From Cytophagales bacterium (GTDB lineage: Bacteria > Bacteroidota > Bacteroidia > Cytophagales > Cyclobacteriaceae): a stretch of DNA of 61,023 bases. Below, piece by piece: positions 16,701 to 25,340 of this stretch. Location: contig JADBYK010000047.1 in the NCBI GenBank assembly GCA_020403045.1, forward strand, positions 1 to 61,023. The letters are read 5' to 3'. Position 1 is the first letter of the stretch. The number at the start of each line of letters is the position of its first letter. The notes under the pieces are model-generated. The model was not told where the DNA came from, made no database searches, and worked only from the letters and a program-made list of their open reading frames with translations. Both the position numbers and the translations under genes were made by a program.

Positions 16701-17678
16701 TTACTCTTCCGCACTTCTTCCAATTTTACAAACATCGTCCATGCCTATATGTAGCAAGGCATCTCCGGCATTTACCACCGGATTGTTGTTAAGTCCTACC
16801 ACGTACCCAGTAGAGGGCGATTTGATTTGCTCTTTGAATTCTCCAAATGGGTCAGTAAGGTTACCAATGATCTGCGATTTATGCACCAATTCGCCACAGC
16901 GAATGGTAGGCTGAAACAAACCCGCAGTCCGCGCCCGCGCCCACGAAGAGTTCCAGATGATTTTGTTTTCCTCTTTTGACTCGGGCGCCCAATCAATCAT
17001 TTTCAGATATTTCATAAGGCGAAGGGTACCGTTAACTCCCTCCTCAATGGCATGTTGATCCATGCGCAGGGATTCACCGCCTTCATAAACTATAATATTC
17101 TTTCCTTTTTTGGAGGCAGTTTGCCGCAGTGAATGGGGGCGAAAGGGTGAATCGATCGTAAAGGGCGCATGAAATGCATTCGCCAATTCCACATTTTGTG
17201 GCTCTTGCATTACACAACGTACTTGTGGGTAATTGGTGCGCATGGCACCTCCGGTGTGAAAATCAATTCCAACGTCAATGTTGGGAATGATATCGTGGGT
17301 GAGGTGATAGGCTACTCTGGAAGCAAGTGAGCCCGTTTTACTTCCCGGGAAAGAACGGTTCACATCTTTGCCGTCAGGCACTTCGCGTGAGTAGTTCAAA
17401 AAGCCGTACACGTTGATAATGGGCATACAAACTGTCGTGCCTCGTAGTACTCTGTTGTGCCCGGCATCAATAATTCTCCGCACAATTTCCATCCCGTTGA
17501 TTTCATCTCCATGCATACCTGCCGTGAGCGCCAACACGGGTCCGGGCTCGATGGCCCGAAACACATAAATAGGCGTATCGATTTGTGTTCGTGATGGAAG
17601 CCGGGCAATATTGATGTTTATTTCTTTGAATTCTCCCGGGCGGATTTCGTGTTCGGCTATCGTAATTGACTTGATCAT
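16701..17678 (-). CDS. Succinylglutamate desuccinylase/aspartoacylase-family zinc deacylase
   Basis: 325 residues. The zinc site H-x-x-E is visible as His56 and Glu59 in 'GMHGDEINGMEIV', and the third ligand is likely the His of 'VGIDFHTGG' near residue 140. The family (AstE_AspA) removes acyl groups from N-acyl amino acids. This subgroup carries a C-terminal beta domain ('STGYVVGLNNNPVVNAGDALLHIG') and often lies beside rimK. There is no signal peptide. It is the fourth gene of a leftward run with the RimB-like protease, RimK and the patatin protein, 22 nt after the latter. A role in trimming glutamyl or acyl modifications made by RimK-type enzymes is inference from context. Confidence 0.85.
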   Translation of the reverse strand: MIKSITIAEHEIRPGEFKEININIARLPSRTQIDTPIYVFRAIEPGPVLALTAGMHGDEINGMEIVRRIIDAGHNRVLRGTTVCMPIINVYGFLNYSREVPDGKDVNRSFPGSKTGSLASRVAYHLTHDIIPNIDVGIDFHTGGAMRTNYPQVRCVMQEPQNVELANAFHAPFTIDSPFRPHSLRQTASKKGKNIIVYEGGESLRMDQHAIEEGVNGTLRLMKYLKMIDWAPESKEENKIIWNSSWARARTAGLFQPTIRCGELVHKSQIIGNLTDPFGEFKEQIKSPSTGYVVGLNNNPVVNAGDALLHIGMDDVCKIGRSAEE

Positions 17679-17700
17679 CCTTCAAGCTATTTCAAAAAAC

Positions 17701-19968
17701 TCAGAAATGAAAACCCAGGTTTACATAACCGGAAAATGCCTTGGCTTGATCGCTGTAGATCAAGGCAATTTCTAAAGGTCCAGCCCCGGTGTTGTAGCCG
17801 CCCGATAATGAGTAGCCACTCAGTAAATTGGATTTGTTCAGTTGATCGATTGATCGCTGACTAAAATCATACACGGCTGCATTGGCCCGAACGGTAGCAA
17901 AGAAATCGCGGTAGACTTCGTACCTTAGACCTAACTGGTACATGGCTATTGAATAGGTGTTCACTTGATTTTCGGCAAGCCCTGCAAAAGGTATCTGGTT
18001 TCGAATAAAATCGACCAAACCACCTACTGAAAAAAAGTTAACTAATGCATTCCCAGGTGTAGTCACGTAGCCGCTGTGAAATTGATTGATCAATGTAAAT
18101 CTTCGTAGAGGAAAAAAATTCCTGATTTTGATTATCGCCCTGCCATATCCTCCGTACGTGGTATCGAGATTTACAAGGTTATTTCCGTTCGCAAATATGG
18201 TAGCGTCTAATTTTTGTTCATGCACCAAACCCGCCTGCAAACTAATATCCCATCCTGTTTTTGGAAAGATTTTTTGGTCGAGCGTATTGTGTTGAAAATA
18301 AATATACGATTCCATATAGCGATTGGTGCCATCATACGCCAACCCACTTGTGAGCGTGGGTTTAAGCGCCAAATAGTTCAGGGAGGTGGCCACGCCCAAA
18401 AGTGAACTATTATTTAACAATCGTTGAAAACGCAAATCGAAATGCGAGTAATAGCTTCGGTAAAGTTGATCTAATACAAACGTGGAGGAACTATAAATCG
18501 GAAGTTTAAACCGCTCATGGTAAAGCGATACAATCAGATTGTTGTTTTCTCTACGTCCGATATTTTGTTTGTGCTCTACCAGCGCACGAAAGTTTTCGCT
18601 GATGTTTAACTTGATGAGAGACCGCGACCGATCGAAAATAAAATTGCGTGTGGTCAGATTGGCAATGAGTGCTACATTGCTATAGGTGTGGTAATGAATA
18701 CCGGCTTTAAAAGTAGTTCTGGGATTTTCACTTACATTTAACGTCATGGTAGCATGATCGGTCGAGGTCGGTTTGAGTGAATATGAAATTCTGCTGTATA
18801 ACCGAGAAGCAAATACTTTGCGAATGGCTGTCGTAAAATCTTTGCCCGCATAGCTTTCACCTTTTTTTAAATCTAGTTTGCCCGTAACGAATGTTTTTGT
18901 GGTTTTCTCAAGTCCGTTCACCTCAATATCGTCAAGTATTACATTGTTATTCTGGGGTAGTCTATTTTCTATAAAGTGATAAGAGGGGTCTGCTTTTTTT
19001 AGCGAGTCGGCCAGTTTCTTGAAAGTAGAAAAGTGTTTTAATCCTTCTTTATTGCCGATGTCGAGTAAACTATCGGAAGCACTGAAGCTCCCAGCTGAAT
19101 AGTTTTTTAGATCGGGTTCGATGAGGACATTGCAGAGTTTTCGCTCCGCCTGAAAGGTTTCAGCGTCTTTGTAAAATCCAATTTGATAAAGTACTTCAAT
19201 GGCTGTGTTCAATTGGTTCGCTTTCAACAAACCCCGCGAGAGGTTAACCCCAATAACATAGTTAGCGCCCATTTTTTTTACTTCGCTGACGGGAAAATTT
19301 TTAACAACTCCTCCATCTACTAATTTTGTCTCTTTGTAGTCGATTGCCGTAAAAACCGATGGGATGGCCATGCTCGCGCGAATGGCGGTTGTAATTTCGC
19401 CTTGATCTAGAACAACCGCATTTCCGGTTTCAACATCTGTGGCAACGCATTTGAATGGGATGCTAAACTTTGAAAAGTCACTGATGGCATAAGCCGGATA
19501 AAACAACTCACCAAACTTCAGCCATAGCTCCTGACCTTCAATGATGCCCGTTCTGATTTTTAGGCGCTTGCCCTCTACGGGTAATTCGACCGAATAACTG
19601 TCAAACTCTGATTTCTCGTCTATCCCAACATCTGATAACGTAGGTCGGTTCGAAAATAATTTCATCCACGTTGTCGACTTTGCAATTTGTTCGATTTGCT
19701 TGCCCGAATAGCCAACCGCATATAGTGCTCCGATAATGCTACCCATGCTTGTGCCCGTGATGTAGTCAACTTTTAAACCGGCACTATCGATGGCCTTTAA
19801 AATGCCAATGTGTGCGATACCCTTTGCTCCGCCTCCACTTAGTGTTAGCCCGACTTTTAGTTTTTCATGTTGTGCGAAGCATACCGATGACGAGAAGGTA
19901 AAAACAAAAAGAAAGAAAGTTCTAATGGTGCGCAGGGCACCGATATGAACATAAGTGCTTTTAGGCAT
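17701..19968 (-). CDS. Patatin-like phospholipase fused to an outer-membrane beta-barrel
   Basis: 755 residues from the ATG at 19968, which overlaps the rimK stop by 8 nt. A start 36 nt upstream would overlap rimK more and add a basic segment before the signal peptide. Signal peptide to about residue 33 (FAQ). The patatin domain has the oxyanion motif '[11 protein letters not shown]', nucleophile Ser74 in 'GTSMGS', and the catalytic Asp motif '[10 protein letters not shown]'. A POTRA-like segment ('[16 protein letters not shown]') and a C-terminal 16-strand-type barrel ('[13 protein letters not shown]', ending '[10 protein letters not shown]') follow. This is the PlpD-like architecture: an outer-membrane anchored lipase. 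Position in the RimK operon is conserved-looking but unexplained. Confidence 0.9.
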   Translation of the reverse strand: MPKSTYVHIGALRTIRTFFLFVFTFSSSVCFAQHEKLKVGLTLSGGGAKGIAHIGILKAIDSAGLKVDYITGTSMGSIIGALYAVGYSGKQIEQIAKSTTWMKLFSNRPTLSDVGIDEKSEFDSYSVELPVEGKRLKIRTGIIEGQELWLKFGELFYPAYAISDFSKFSIPFKCVATDVETGNAVVLDQGEITTAIRASMAIPSVFTAIDYKETKLVDGGVVKNFPVSEVKKMGANYVIGVNLSRGLLKANQLNTAIEVLYQIGFYKDAETFQAERKLCNVLIEPDLKNYSAGSFSASDSLLDIGNKEGLKHFSTFKKLADSLKKADPSYHFIENRLPQNNNVILDDIEVNGLEKTTKTFVTGKLDLKKGESYAGKDFTTAIRKVFASRLYSRISYSLKPTSTDHATMTLNVSENPRTTFKAGIHYHTYSNVALIANLTTRNFIFDRSRSLIKLNISENFRALVEHKQNIGRRENNNLIVSLYHERFKLPIYSSSTFVLDQLYRSYYSHFDLRFQRLLNNSSLLGVATSLNYLALKPTLTSGLAYDGTNRYMESYIYFQHNTLDQKIFPKTGWDISLQAGLVHEQKLDATIFANGNNLVNLDTTYGGYGRAIIKIRNFFPLRRFTLINQFHSGYVTTPGNALVNFFSVGGLVDFIRNQIPFAGLAENQVNTYSIAMYQLGLRYEVYRDFFATVRANAAVYDFSQRSIDQLNKSNLLSGYSLSGGYNTGAGPLEIALIYSDQAKAFSGYVNLGFHF

Positions 19969-20869
19969 TGATTTTATCTTTTTGAATCTTCTTCTTGCCG
20001 GCATATTTTTCTAAGTATAGAACTATTTTTGAGGCAATATCTACTTTGGTAGCGCTTTCAATTCCTTCTAGTCCGGGTGAGGAATTAACTTCGATAATGA
20101 GCGGTCCGCGGTTTGAGGGCAGCATGTCTACACCCGCTACACCGAGCCCCATCTTTTTGGCGGCAATAACAGCTGCGTGTTTTTCATGTCGATTTAGTTT
20201 GACCACGGTGGCATGACCACCGCGATGTAAATTGGATCTAAATTCACCATCGCGTGCTTGCCTTCTCATGGCACCAACCACTTCACCATTTACGATGAAC
20301 ACCCTGATATCAGCTCCCTTTGCTTCTTCAATAAATTCCTGCACAATAATGCGTGCTTTAACCCCGTGAAAGGCTTCAATGACAGACTGGGCTGCTTTTT
20401 TGTTTTCGGCCAGCACAACTCCTAGCCCTTGTGTGCCTTCCAATAATTTGATCACCACAGGCGCTCCACCAACCGCTTCGATCACGCCCTCGGTATCTTT
20501 TGAATAATCCATAAAAATGGTCTTCGGAAGACCCAATCCAGCGCGAGAAAGTATTTGCATGCTGCGCAGTTTATCGCGAGAACGAATCAATGCTTGTGAC
20601 TCAACAGCCGTAAAAACCTTCATCATTTCAAATTGACGGACAACGGCCGCTCCATAAAATGTAACAGATGCACCAATGCGTGGAATGATCGCATCGAAAT
20701 AATCTAGTTTTCGGCCGTTATACCACACCATGGGGTTTTTCTTTTCAATGAGAAGCACACATTTCATGTGGTCAATGATCTCCACTTTGTGTCCTCTCTT
20801 TTCTCCAGCTTCTTTGATGCGTCTGGTGGAATACAATTTTGCATCTCTTGATAATATCGCGATGTTCAT
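19961..20869 (-). CDS. rimK: RimK-type ATP-grasp glutamate ligase
   Basis: 302 residues, the usual RimK length. The N-terminal half ([20 protein letters not shown]) matches the RimK preATP-grasp domain. The ATP-grasp core shows '[22 protein letters not shown]', '[20 protein letters not shown]' and the Mg-binding '[15 protein letters not shown]'. RimK adds glutamate residues to the C terminus of ribosomal protein S6 and can make poly-alpha-glutamate. Its start overlaps the preceding RimB-like gene by 4 nt, so they are translationally coupled. The C-terminal tail '[15 protein letters not shown]' is basic. Confidence 0.9.
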   Translation of the reverse strand: MNIAILSRDAKLYSTRRIKEAGEKRGHKVEIIDHMKCVLLIEKKNPMVWYNGRKLDYFDAIIPRIGASVTFYGAAVVRQFEMMKVFTAVESQALIRSRDKLRSMQILSRAGLGLPKTIFMDYSKDTEGVIEAVGGAPVVIKLLEGTQGLGVVLAENKKAAQSVIEAFHGVKARIIVQEFIEEAKGADIRVFIVNGEVVGAMRRQARDGEFRSNLHRGGHATVVKLNRHEKHAAVIAAKKMGLGVAGVDMLPSNRGPLIIEVNSSPGLEGIESATKVDIASKIVLYLEKYAGKKKIQKDKINA

Positions 20870-21291
20870 ACCCGTGGAAATTTTGATTGGAAATACAAGT
20901 CTTTTTTTGTCACGTCAATCAGAAAACGATTTCTTAGAATTTTCCTTCCCAACAATACGGGAAAACGCAATTTCTCCCGGTCGCTGAGGGAAAATTCCGC
21001 TCGTATTTTTCGATTGAATAGTTTAACAGTGGTTCTAATGATATAGCGGAGCTCTGCTTCTCCAGATGAATTCTTGACTTCACGTTGGGTAAATTTATTC
21101 ATCTTGAATTTCATTCCGGTAAACTCGGGATGTTCTTCGTCTAATAAAACAAACTCTAGTTGCCCGTTAACAATTTGCGCGCTCGAGCAATGAAGGCTAC
21201 TGGTATAAGCTCCTGTATCAATTTTCGCATGAATATTATCAAGGCCTAGTTCGGGCAGGTCTACACGATCAGAACGTCCAAGTATTTGCAT
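20866..21291 (-). CDS. RimB-like retropepsin-fold 'ATP-dependent zinc protease' family protein
   Basis: 141 residues from the ATG at 21291; a TTG 15 nt upstream is a weaker start. The aspartic-protease-like motif '[14 protein letters not shown]' lies near residues 22-35, and '[11 protein letters not shown]' matches the second conserved block. This is the COG4067 family, which includes Pseudomonas RimB, described as acting with RimK to trim glutamates from ribosomal protein S6. Direct 4-nt overlap with rimK supports that role here. It is the first gene of the four-gene leftward operon. The annotation as ATP- and zinc-dependent is historical; the sequence shows only the DTGA retropepsin signature. 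Confidence 0.85.
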   Translation of the reverse strand: MQILGRSDRVDLPELGLDNIHAKIDTGAYTSSLHCSSAQIVNGQLEFVLLDEEHPEFTGMKFKMNKFTQREVKNSSGEAELRYIIRTTVKLFNRKIRAEFSLSDREKLRFPVLLGRKILRNRFLIDVTKKDLYFQSKFPRV

Positions 21292-21334
21292 GGTGAAATA
21301 AAACAACCCAAACTAGTTGATTTTCCTGCAATAA

Positions 21335-21359
21335 AAAAGCCCCAAACACTGGGGCTTTT
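21335..21359 (-). terminator. Terminator of the DUF2911 gene
   Basis: AAAAGCCCC (21335-21343) and GGGGCTTTT (21351-21359) form a 9-bp stem with a 7-nt loop. On the minus strand the stem is followed by TTAT. It lies 20 nt beyond the DUF2911 stop codon. Confidence 0.85.
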
Positions 21360-21379
21360 GATTCATGATGAAATGTAAT

Positions 21380-21889
21380 TTATCCTTTAGTGATCTTAAA
21401 TGAAACTGAAGTGTTTTCCCATTCCATCACCACATTACCGTCTTTTACACTGATCGTGAAAGTTTCTACAAACGAAGCGGTTTTAGATGGCTTAACTTTT
21501 ACACGCAGTACATCTGCTTTGTCCGTATAGTCATAGTGGCCCCATTTGATGTCTTTATTGATGATGATTACCCATTCATTTTCACCAGGTATGGTATACA
21601 ATCCGTATTTACCTTTTGGTAATGCCTGTCCTTCAACCTTTGTGTTTGCGCTAAAATCAATAGACGTTGTGGCGTTTGCTCCGGTTCGCCAAACTTCTCC
21701 ATAAGGATTGATTCCACCTAGCATTTTTCTACCACGTGCAGAGGGTTGATGATAATCAATTGTTACGGTGACGCCTTCAATGGTTCCTGTTGCTTTAGCA
21801 GGTGGGCTTGGCATTTTTTTATCCTGAGCAATTGCGCTTAGGGAAAGGATCGTGATAAATAGTAAAAGTAGGTTGAATTGTTTTTTCAT
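21380..21889 (-). CDS. DUF2911 secreted protein
   Basis: 169 residues with a signal peptide ending IAQ. The family blocks are clear: 'VTIDYHQPSARGRKMLGG', 'PYGEVWRTGANATT', 'ALPKGKYGLYTIPGENEW' and 'INKDIKWGHYDY'. DUF2911 proteins are abundant in Bacteroidota envelopes; no activity is established. It is a single-gene unit bounded by its own terminator and a promoter roughly 85 nt upstream, leaving a long leader with a hairpin. Confidence 0.9.
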   Translation of the reverse strand: MKKQFNLLLLFITILSLSAIAQDKKMPSPPAKATGTIEGVTVTIDYHQPSARGRKMLGGINPYGEVWRTGANATTSIDFSANTKVEGQALPKGKYGLYTIPGENEWVIIINKDIKWGHYDYTDKADVLRVKVKPSKTASFVETFTISVKDGNVVMEWENTSVSFKITKG

Positions 21890-21923
21890 ATTGTTATTTT
21901 TTTGGTTTGAATTAGTAATAGCT

Positions 21924-21963
21924 AAAAATGCCCCTCAAGGTATTAATTTGAAAGGGCATTTTT
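21924..21963 (-). promoter_or_regulatory. Hairpin in the predicted leader of the DUF2911 mRNA
   Basis: AAAAATGCCC (21924-21933) and GGGCATTTTT (21954-21963) are perfect 10-bp arms around a 20-nt loop. It sits between the predicted -7 box and the DUF2911 start, so it would be transcribed in the 5' leader. On the minus strand the 3' arm ends GGGCATTTTT, which is terminator-like, but no gene ends here. It could be an attenuator or a protein-binding leader structure. Confidence 0.5.
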
Positions 21964-21974
21964 AAAATTTATAA

Positions 21975-21982
21975 CAAATATA
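21975..21982 (-). promoter_or_regulatory. Candidate -7 box of the DUF2911 gene
   Basis: The minus strand reads TATATTTG, a perfect TAnnTTTG box. It predicts transcription starting near 21971 and a leader of about 80 nt. No convincing -33 TTG is seen. Confidence 0.45.
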
Positions 21983-22188
21983 ACCTGTAAACTGATCTTA
22001 AAACGTGTAATTGTTCTAAATGGTTTACAACCGATGTGCTTTTTAAGCCTCGCCTTGTTAATTTTTTGTTATTTCTTTTTGTCAGATCTCAATAGAGTTG
22101 AAGTTTAGCGGAATTGGACTCAAACAAATTGAACTTTTCATAGGTCATAGCTTGTTAAAACGGAAATCAAACTAAACTCCTAATACAC

Positions 22189-23082
22189 ATGAAGTATGTC
22201 ATTACTGGCTCTATTGGGCACATCAGCAAACCGGTCATCAAGAAATTGAAAGAGGGCGGGCATACCGTTACCGTTATTACAAGTAATCAAGATCGAGTAA
22301 AAGAGATTCTAAACTTGGGTGCGAAAGCACTTGTGGGTTCGGTGGAAGATTCGGTATTTGTGTCAAGCTCGTTTGGAGGTGCGGATGCAGTCTATTTGAT
22401 GATTCCTCCAAAATGGACGCTTTCAGGCAGTTGGCTTGACTACCAGAAGATGGTGGCAGACAATTACATTAATGCCATCAAATCTAATCGCGTTAAGCAT
22501 GTTGTATTACTTAGTAGTGTAGGAGCGCATTTGCGCAAAGGTACAGGCCCGGTCGATGGTTTAGGGTATGCCGAAGAAAAACTACAAGAGCTGAAAGACG
22601 TCAACGTAAAGATTTTGCGCCCTTCGTATTTCTTCTATAATCTGTTTGGGATGGCAGGGATGATTAAGCAGATGAATATCATGGGATCCAACTTTGGAGG
22701 TAGCCAGGAAAAGTTAGTACTGGTTCATACCGATGACATCTCGGATGTTGTAAGCGAAGAACTCCTGAGTTTGAAGTTTTCGGGATACTCAGTTAGATAC
22801 GTTGCCAGCGATGAGCGACATCCGAAAGAAATTGCCGCTTTACTTAGCGCAGCAGTTGGCAAGCCCGGTACTCCATGGGTTGAGTTTACAGATGAACAAG
22901 CATTGGGCGGAATGTTGCAAAACAATTTGCCACAGGCAATCGCTGAGGGGTATGTCGAACTGGGCAGGTCATTGCGTTCTGGAAAAATGCAAGAAGACTA
23001 CTGGAAAAACAAACCCGCTAAACTGGGCATGGTAAAATTGGAAGATTTTGCAAAGGAGTTTGTAGCCGTTTATAATTCATAG
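22189..23082 (+). CDS. NmrA/NAD(P)-binding Rossmann-fold protein
   Basis: 297 residues. The N-terminal 'MKYVITGSIGHISKPVIKKL' is a Rossmann beta-alpha-beta with the G-x-x-G nucleotide loop. 'ADAVYLMIPP', 'VKHVVLLSSVGAH' and 'KILRPSYFFYNLF' match the NmrA/atypical short-chain dehydrogenase family, close to NAD(P)H-binding quinone-reductase-like sensors. There is no YxxxK dehydrogenase dyad, so it may be a redox sensor or a reductase. It is monocistronic, convergent with the thioredoxin operon across a shared terminator. Cytoplasmic. Confidence 0.85.
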   Translation: MKYVITGSIGHISKPVIKKLKEGGHTVTVITSNQDRVKEILNLGAKALVGSVEDSVFVSSSFGGADAVYLMIPPKWTLSGSWLDYQKMVADNYINAIKSNRVKHVVLLSSVGAHLRKGTGPVDGLGYAEEKLQELKDVNVKILRPSYFFYNLFGMAGMIKQMNIMGSNFGGSQEKLVLVHTDDISDVVSEELLSLKFSGYSVRYVASDERHPKEIAALLSAAVGKPGTPWVEFTDEQALGGMLQNNLPQAIAEGYVELGRSLRSGKMQEDYWKNKPAKLGMVKLEDFAKEFVAVYNS

Positions 23083-23090
23083 CACGAAGA

Positions 23091-23124
23091 AAAGATAGGG
23101 GAGTCTTTTGCTCCCCGTCTTTTT
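23091..23124. terminator. Terminator between the NmrA-like gene and trxA
   Basis: GGGGAG (23098-23103) and CTCCCC (23111-23116) form the core, extended by A-rich and T-rich flanks (AAAGA / TCTTTTT). The plus strand ends in TCTTTTT. It overlaps the trxA stop codon and could terminate both convergent transcripts. Confidence 0.75.
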
Positions 23125-23425
23125 ACATGTTTGCTTTTATAATTTTCTTCAGATTCTCAGTTGGCACTACACCTGATTGCCTCCATTTTATTTCGCCATT
23201 CTTAAAGAGAATTAACGTTGGGACGCCCTGTATTTGATACAAGGTGGCAATGGAGGGATTCTTATCCACGTCTACTTTGATAATCCTAACCTGGTCACCC
23301 AGCGTTTCTTTCACCTGATCAAGAATAGGTTTCATCATTTTGCAAGGTCCACACCATTCTGCTGAAAAATCAATCAACGTTGGAATTTGTCCTTTTATTA
23401 ACTCAGAAAAACTTGACTTTGCCAT
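23123..23425 (-). CDS. trxA: Thioredoxin
   Basis: 100 residues. Active site W-C-G-P-C with Cys25 and Cys28 ('AEWCGPCKM'); 'IIKVDVDKNPSIATLYQIQGVPTLILFKNGE' is the standard second half with the cis-Pro motif (broken here only by length). It reduces protein disulfides and could reduce persulfides formed by the neighbouring rhodanese. It is the last gene of the leftward cluster DUF2892-DUF6132-rhodanese-OsmC-Trx, 16 nt after osmC. It may be a dedicated paralogue rather than the housekeeping thioredoxin; the symbol reflects family only. Confidence 0.9.
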   Translation of the reverse strand: MAKSSFSELIKGQIPTLIDFSAEWCGPCKMMKPILDQVKETLGDQVRIIKVDVDKNPSIATLYQIQGVPTLILFKNGEIKWRQSGVVPTENLKKIIKANM

Positions 23426-23441
23426 AAGGTAGAATCGAATA

Positions 23442-23897
23442 CTAAACTACTAAAATCTTAGGGAGCATAGTTACTTTCGATTTTATCGAATTAGAAATGA
23501 GGCAGGCTGCTTCTGCTTTTGTCATTACTCTTTCTGCTCGCTCTCGGTCCTTTTCATGGGGTATGGTGACGGTAGGTTCCAGAATCACCTCGGTCATCAA
23601 GTATTTTCCATCCACCTGATCTAGTTTTCCTTTTGAATTGCATTGAAAAGAGGTGAACTCCAGCTTTGAATTCTCAGCAATCGACAAAAAGGTAGTCATC
23701 AAACAACTACTCACTGCTGCGGTGAATAGATGTTCAGGGGACCAAATTCCCGGAATGCCCTTAGGAAATTCAGGTGGGGTAGCCACTTCTATGCAGCCAT
23801 TTTTTTGATCAGAAGAGTTGGATAACTCCGGTGAGCACATGACACCCTTGCGGTCATTACTCCATTGAATTTGCACGTTATAAAAATGGGGTTCCAT
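23442..23897 (-). CDS. OsmC family protein
   Basis: 151 residues. OsmC-fold features include 'WSPEHLFTAAVSSCLMTTFLSIAE' with the peroxidatic-type Cys in 'SSCLM' and a second Cys in 'AEAACLISNSIK'. The family comprises thiol-dependent peroxidases of organic hydroperoxides; members linked to rhodaneses may act on sulfane sulfur. It begins 2 nt before the end of the rhodanese gene spacing (stop 23900, start 23897), so coupling is likely. Cytoplasmic. Confidence 0.9.
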   Translation of the reverse strand: MEPHFYNVQIQWSNDRKGVMCSPELSNSSDQKNGCIEVATPPEFPKGIPGIWSPEHLFTAAVSSCLMTTFLSIAENSKLEFTSFQCNSKGKLDQVDGKYLMTEVILEPTVTIPHEKDRERAERVMTKAEAACLISNSIKSKVTMLPKILVV

Positions 23898-23899
23898 AT

Positions 23900-24214
23900 T
23901 TAAATTTTTGATTGAAGTGAAGTCCAGCCACCACCATTATGTACTTCAGCATAGCCGTTAGATTCTAATATTCGCTTAGCCATTCCGCTCCGTCCACCAG
24001 AGGCACAACAGGTGATGATTACTTTTTTCTTGTCAGAAAGTTTATTGAGATTGGTGGCAAGTTGGTCGACCGCGATATTGATAGAACCTTTGATGTGGCC
24101 TTGCGCGTATTCGCCTTTGCTGCGGACGTCTAAAATAATAGCTCCTTCATTCTTTAGTTTCTTAAAATCAACACTTGGGCCAAGACCCACTAAATTTAAA
24201 ACGGATTGTAACAT
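23900..24214 (-). CDS. Single-domain rhodanese (sulfurtransferase)
   Basis: 104 residues with one rhodanese domain: 'AIILDVRSKGEYAQGHIKGSI' and active-site loop 'CCASGGRSG', where Cys70 fits C-x-x-G-x-R-S. It should transfer sulfane sulfur to a thiol acceptor such as the neighbouring thioredoxin. A short N-terminal helix ('MLQSVLNLVGLG') precedes the domain. Two adjacent cysteines (69 and 70) are a small oddity. It lies mid-operon between DUF6132 and OsmC genes. Confidence 0.9.
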   Translation of the reverse strand: MLQSVLNLVGLGPSVDFKKLKNEGAIILDVRSKGEYAQGHIKGSINIAVDQLATNLNKLSDKKKVIITCCASGGRSGMAKRILESNGYAEVHNGGGWTSLQSKI

Positions 24215-24251
24215 AGATAATCGATTTAAGTAGTTAAATAATTAATTAGAA

Positions 24252-24461
24252 TTAACGGTTTGAGTTCGCTTTCTGATTTTTATAAAATAGACTAAATAAT
24301 AATCCGCCCATCAGACCTCCGTATAGCGATGAATGGACCGGATTGGACGTGATCGGACAAGTTCCACTTATACAACCTAATTCTTTCCAATATAGAAAGC
24401 CGGCTATCATGCCCACTATAGTGCCAACTACTATGAGCGAATACTGCTTACCCTTTTGCAT
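24252..24461 (-). CDS. DUF6132-type two-helix membrane protein
   Basis: 69 residues with two transmembrane helices (about 8-25 and 45-62). Between them lies the conserved segment 'GCISGTCPITSNP' with two cysteines, which I recognise as the DUF6132 family of Bacteroidota. It overlaps the DUF2892 gene by 14 nt. Its repeated association with rhodanese and thioredoxin genes suggests sulfur or thiol chemistry at the membrane, but no activity is known. Confidence 0.75.
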   Translation of the reverse strand: MQKGKQYSLIVVGTIVGMIAGFLYWKELGCISGTCPITSNPVHSSLYGGLMGGLLFSLFYKNQKANSNR

Positions 24462-24666
24462 TCATTTTCTTGCGAAGAGTACTTAATCCAAATGGAAGAT
24501 AAAGAGGGCAGAAGCTCGTTAAACTAGTGGCAACAAAAACAATAGCCAATACTGCTAAAATGATTGCTGTAGTACCTGAAATGACATTCGTAAAATAAAG
24601 AACAGCAACAAGTGCCGCAAGTATCACCCGGATGACTCTATCGGCAGAACCCATATTTTTTTTCAT
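24448..24666 (-). CDS. DUF2892 (YgaP-type) inner-membrane protein
   Basis: 72 residues. 'MKKNMGSADRVIRVILAAL' followed by two hydrophobic helices and 'SFCPLYLPFGLSTLRKK' matches DUF2892, the membrane part found fused to a rhodanese in E. coli YgaP. Here the membrane and rhodanese parts are separate genes of one operon, which supports a joint role in sulfur transfer at the inner membrane. First gene downstream of a candidate Crp-regulated promoter. Confidence 0.85.
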   Translation of the reverse strand: MKKNMGSADRVIRVILAALVAVLYFTNVISGTTAIILAVLAIVFVATSLTSFCPLYLPFGLSTLRKKMNAKG

Positions 24667-24688
24667 AAGAGATAGTTTAAATGTGATT

Positions 24689-24732
24689 CAAAACTACCGC
24701 TTGCTAATCTTGTATTCAGTGACGAACGTCAC
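24689..24732 (-). promoter_or_regulatory. Promoter with Crp/Fnr-type operator for the sulfur/redox operon
   Basis: The minus strand has TAGTTTTG (24696-24689), a perfect TAnnTTTG -7 box 22 nt before the DUF2892 start. The palindrome GTGACG-AA-CGTCAC (24719-24732) is centred about 41 nt upstream of the predicted start site, the class II activator position for Crp/Fnr proteins. It overlaps the stop codon of the adjacent crp/fnr-family gene, the obvious candidate regulator. No TTG -33 box is present (CTG instead), which fits activator dependence. Confidence 0.6.
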
Positions 24733-25337
24733 ATAAGCGTAATTTTATTTCGGGATAGATGGATAAGACCCTCATTTTCCATCTGTTTGGCCACCCGGGA
24801 AACAACTTCGCGTGCCGTTCCCAGTTCTTCGGCCAATTGTTGGTGGGTAACTTTGATTTCCTTTGAATGGATCAGTTCTGCTTTCTGGCTTAATAAATGA
24901 AGTAGTCTTACATCCAGTTTTTGAAAAGCGATCGCGTTTACAACGGAAAGCAACTCTTCAAAGCGTTTATGGTAAAGCTTAAAAATGAAGTCTGACCATT
25001 CAGGAAATTTCTTGACCCACTCACTCGCTTTATCTACCGGAATCAATAAGATCTCAGCATCTTCTTCAACAATTGCTTTTATTTTGCTGGTTTCATCGTG
25101 AATGCCACCCAGGAAAGACATGATACAACTTTCGCCTGCCGTGATGTAATACAACAAAATTTCATGTCCGTTGGCATCAGTTCTCACTACCTTCAGACTT
25201 CCGCTTATGACTAATGGAATCGATTTGATGTAACTGTCTTCGTGCAGAATGACTGAATCGGCCTTGAATTTTCGTAATTCGCTAAAGGATGCTACCTCGT
25301 CTTTTAACAGTGTGTGAAAAGGAGAACTGGATTGCAT
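24729..25337 (-). CDS. Crp/Fnr-family transcription regulator
   Basis: 202 residues. N-terminal cyclic-nucleotide-binding-like jelly roll ('SVILHEDSYIKSIPLVISGSL', 'EILLYYITAGESCIMSFLGG') and a C-terminal winged HTH ('IKVTHQQLAEELGTAREVVS', 'NEGLIHLSRNKI'). It lacks the N-terminal cysteine cluster of oxygen-sensing Fnr, so it does not look like an Fe-S sensor; the effector is unknown. It probably activates the operon immediately downstream through the palindrome that overlaps its own stop codon. It starts 3 nt after the PepSY-type membrane gene and may be co-transcribed with it. Confidence 0.9.
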   Translation of the reverse strand: MQSSSPFHTLLKDEVASFSELRKFKADSVILHEDSYIKSIPLVISGSLKVVRTDANGHEILLYYITAGESCIMSFLGGIHDETSKIKAIVEEDAEILLIPVDKASEWVKKFPEWSDFIFKLYHKRFEELLSVVNAIAFQKLDVRLLHLLSQKAELIHSKEIKVTHQQLAEELGTAREVVSRVAKQMENEGLIHLSRNKITLM

Positions 25338-25340
25338 GTC

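Noticed and set aside
19969..20004. Upstream start for the patatin gene
   Set aside because: It lies deeper inside rimK and adds a basic stretch before the signal peptide; ATG 19968 fits a coupled overlap.
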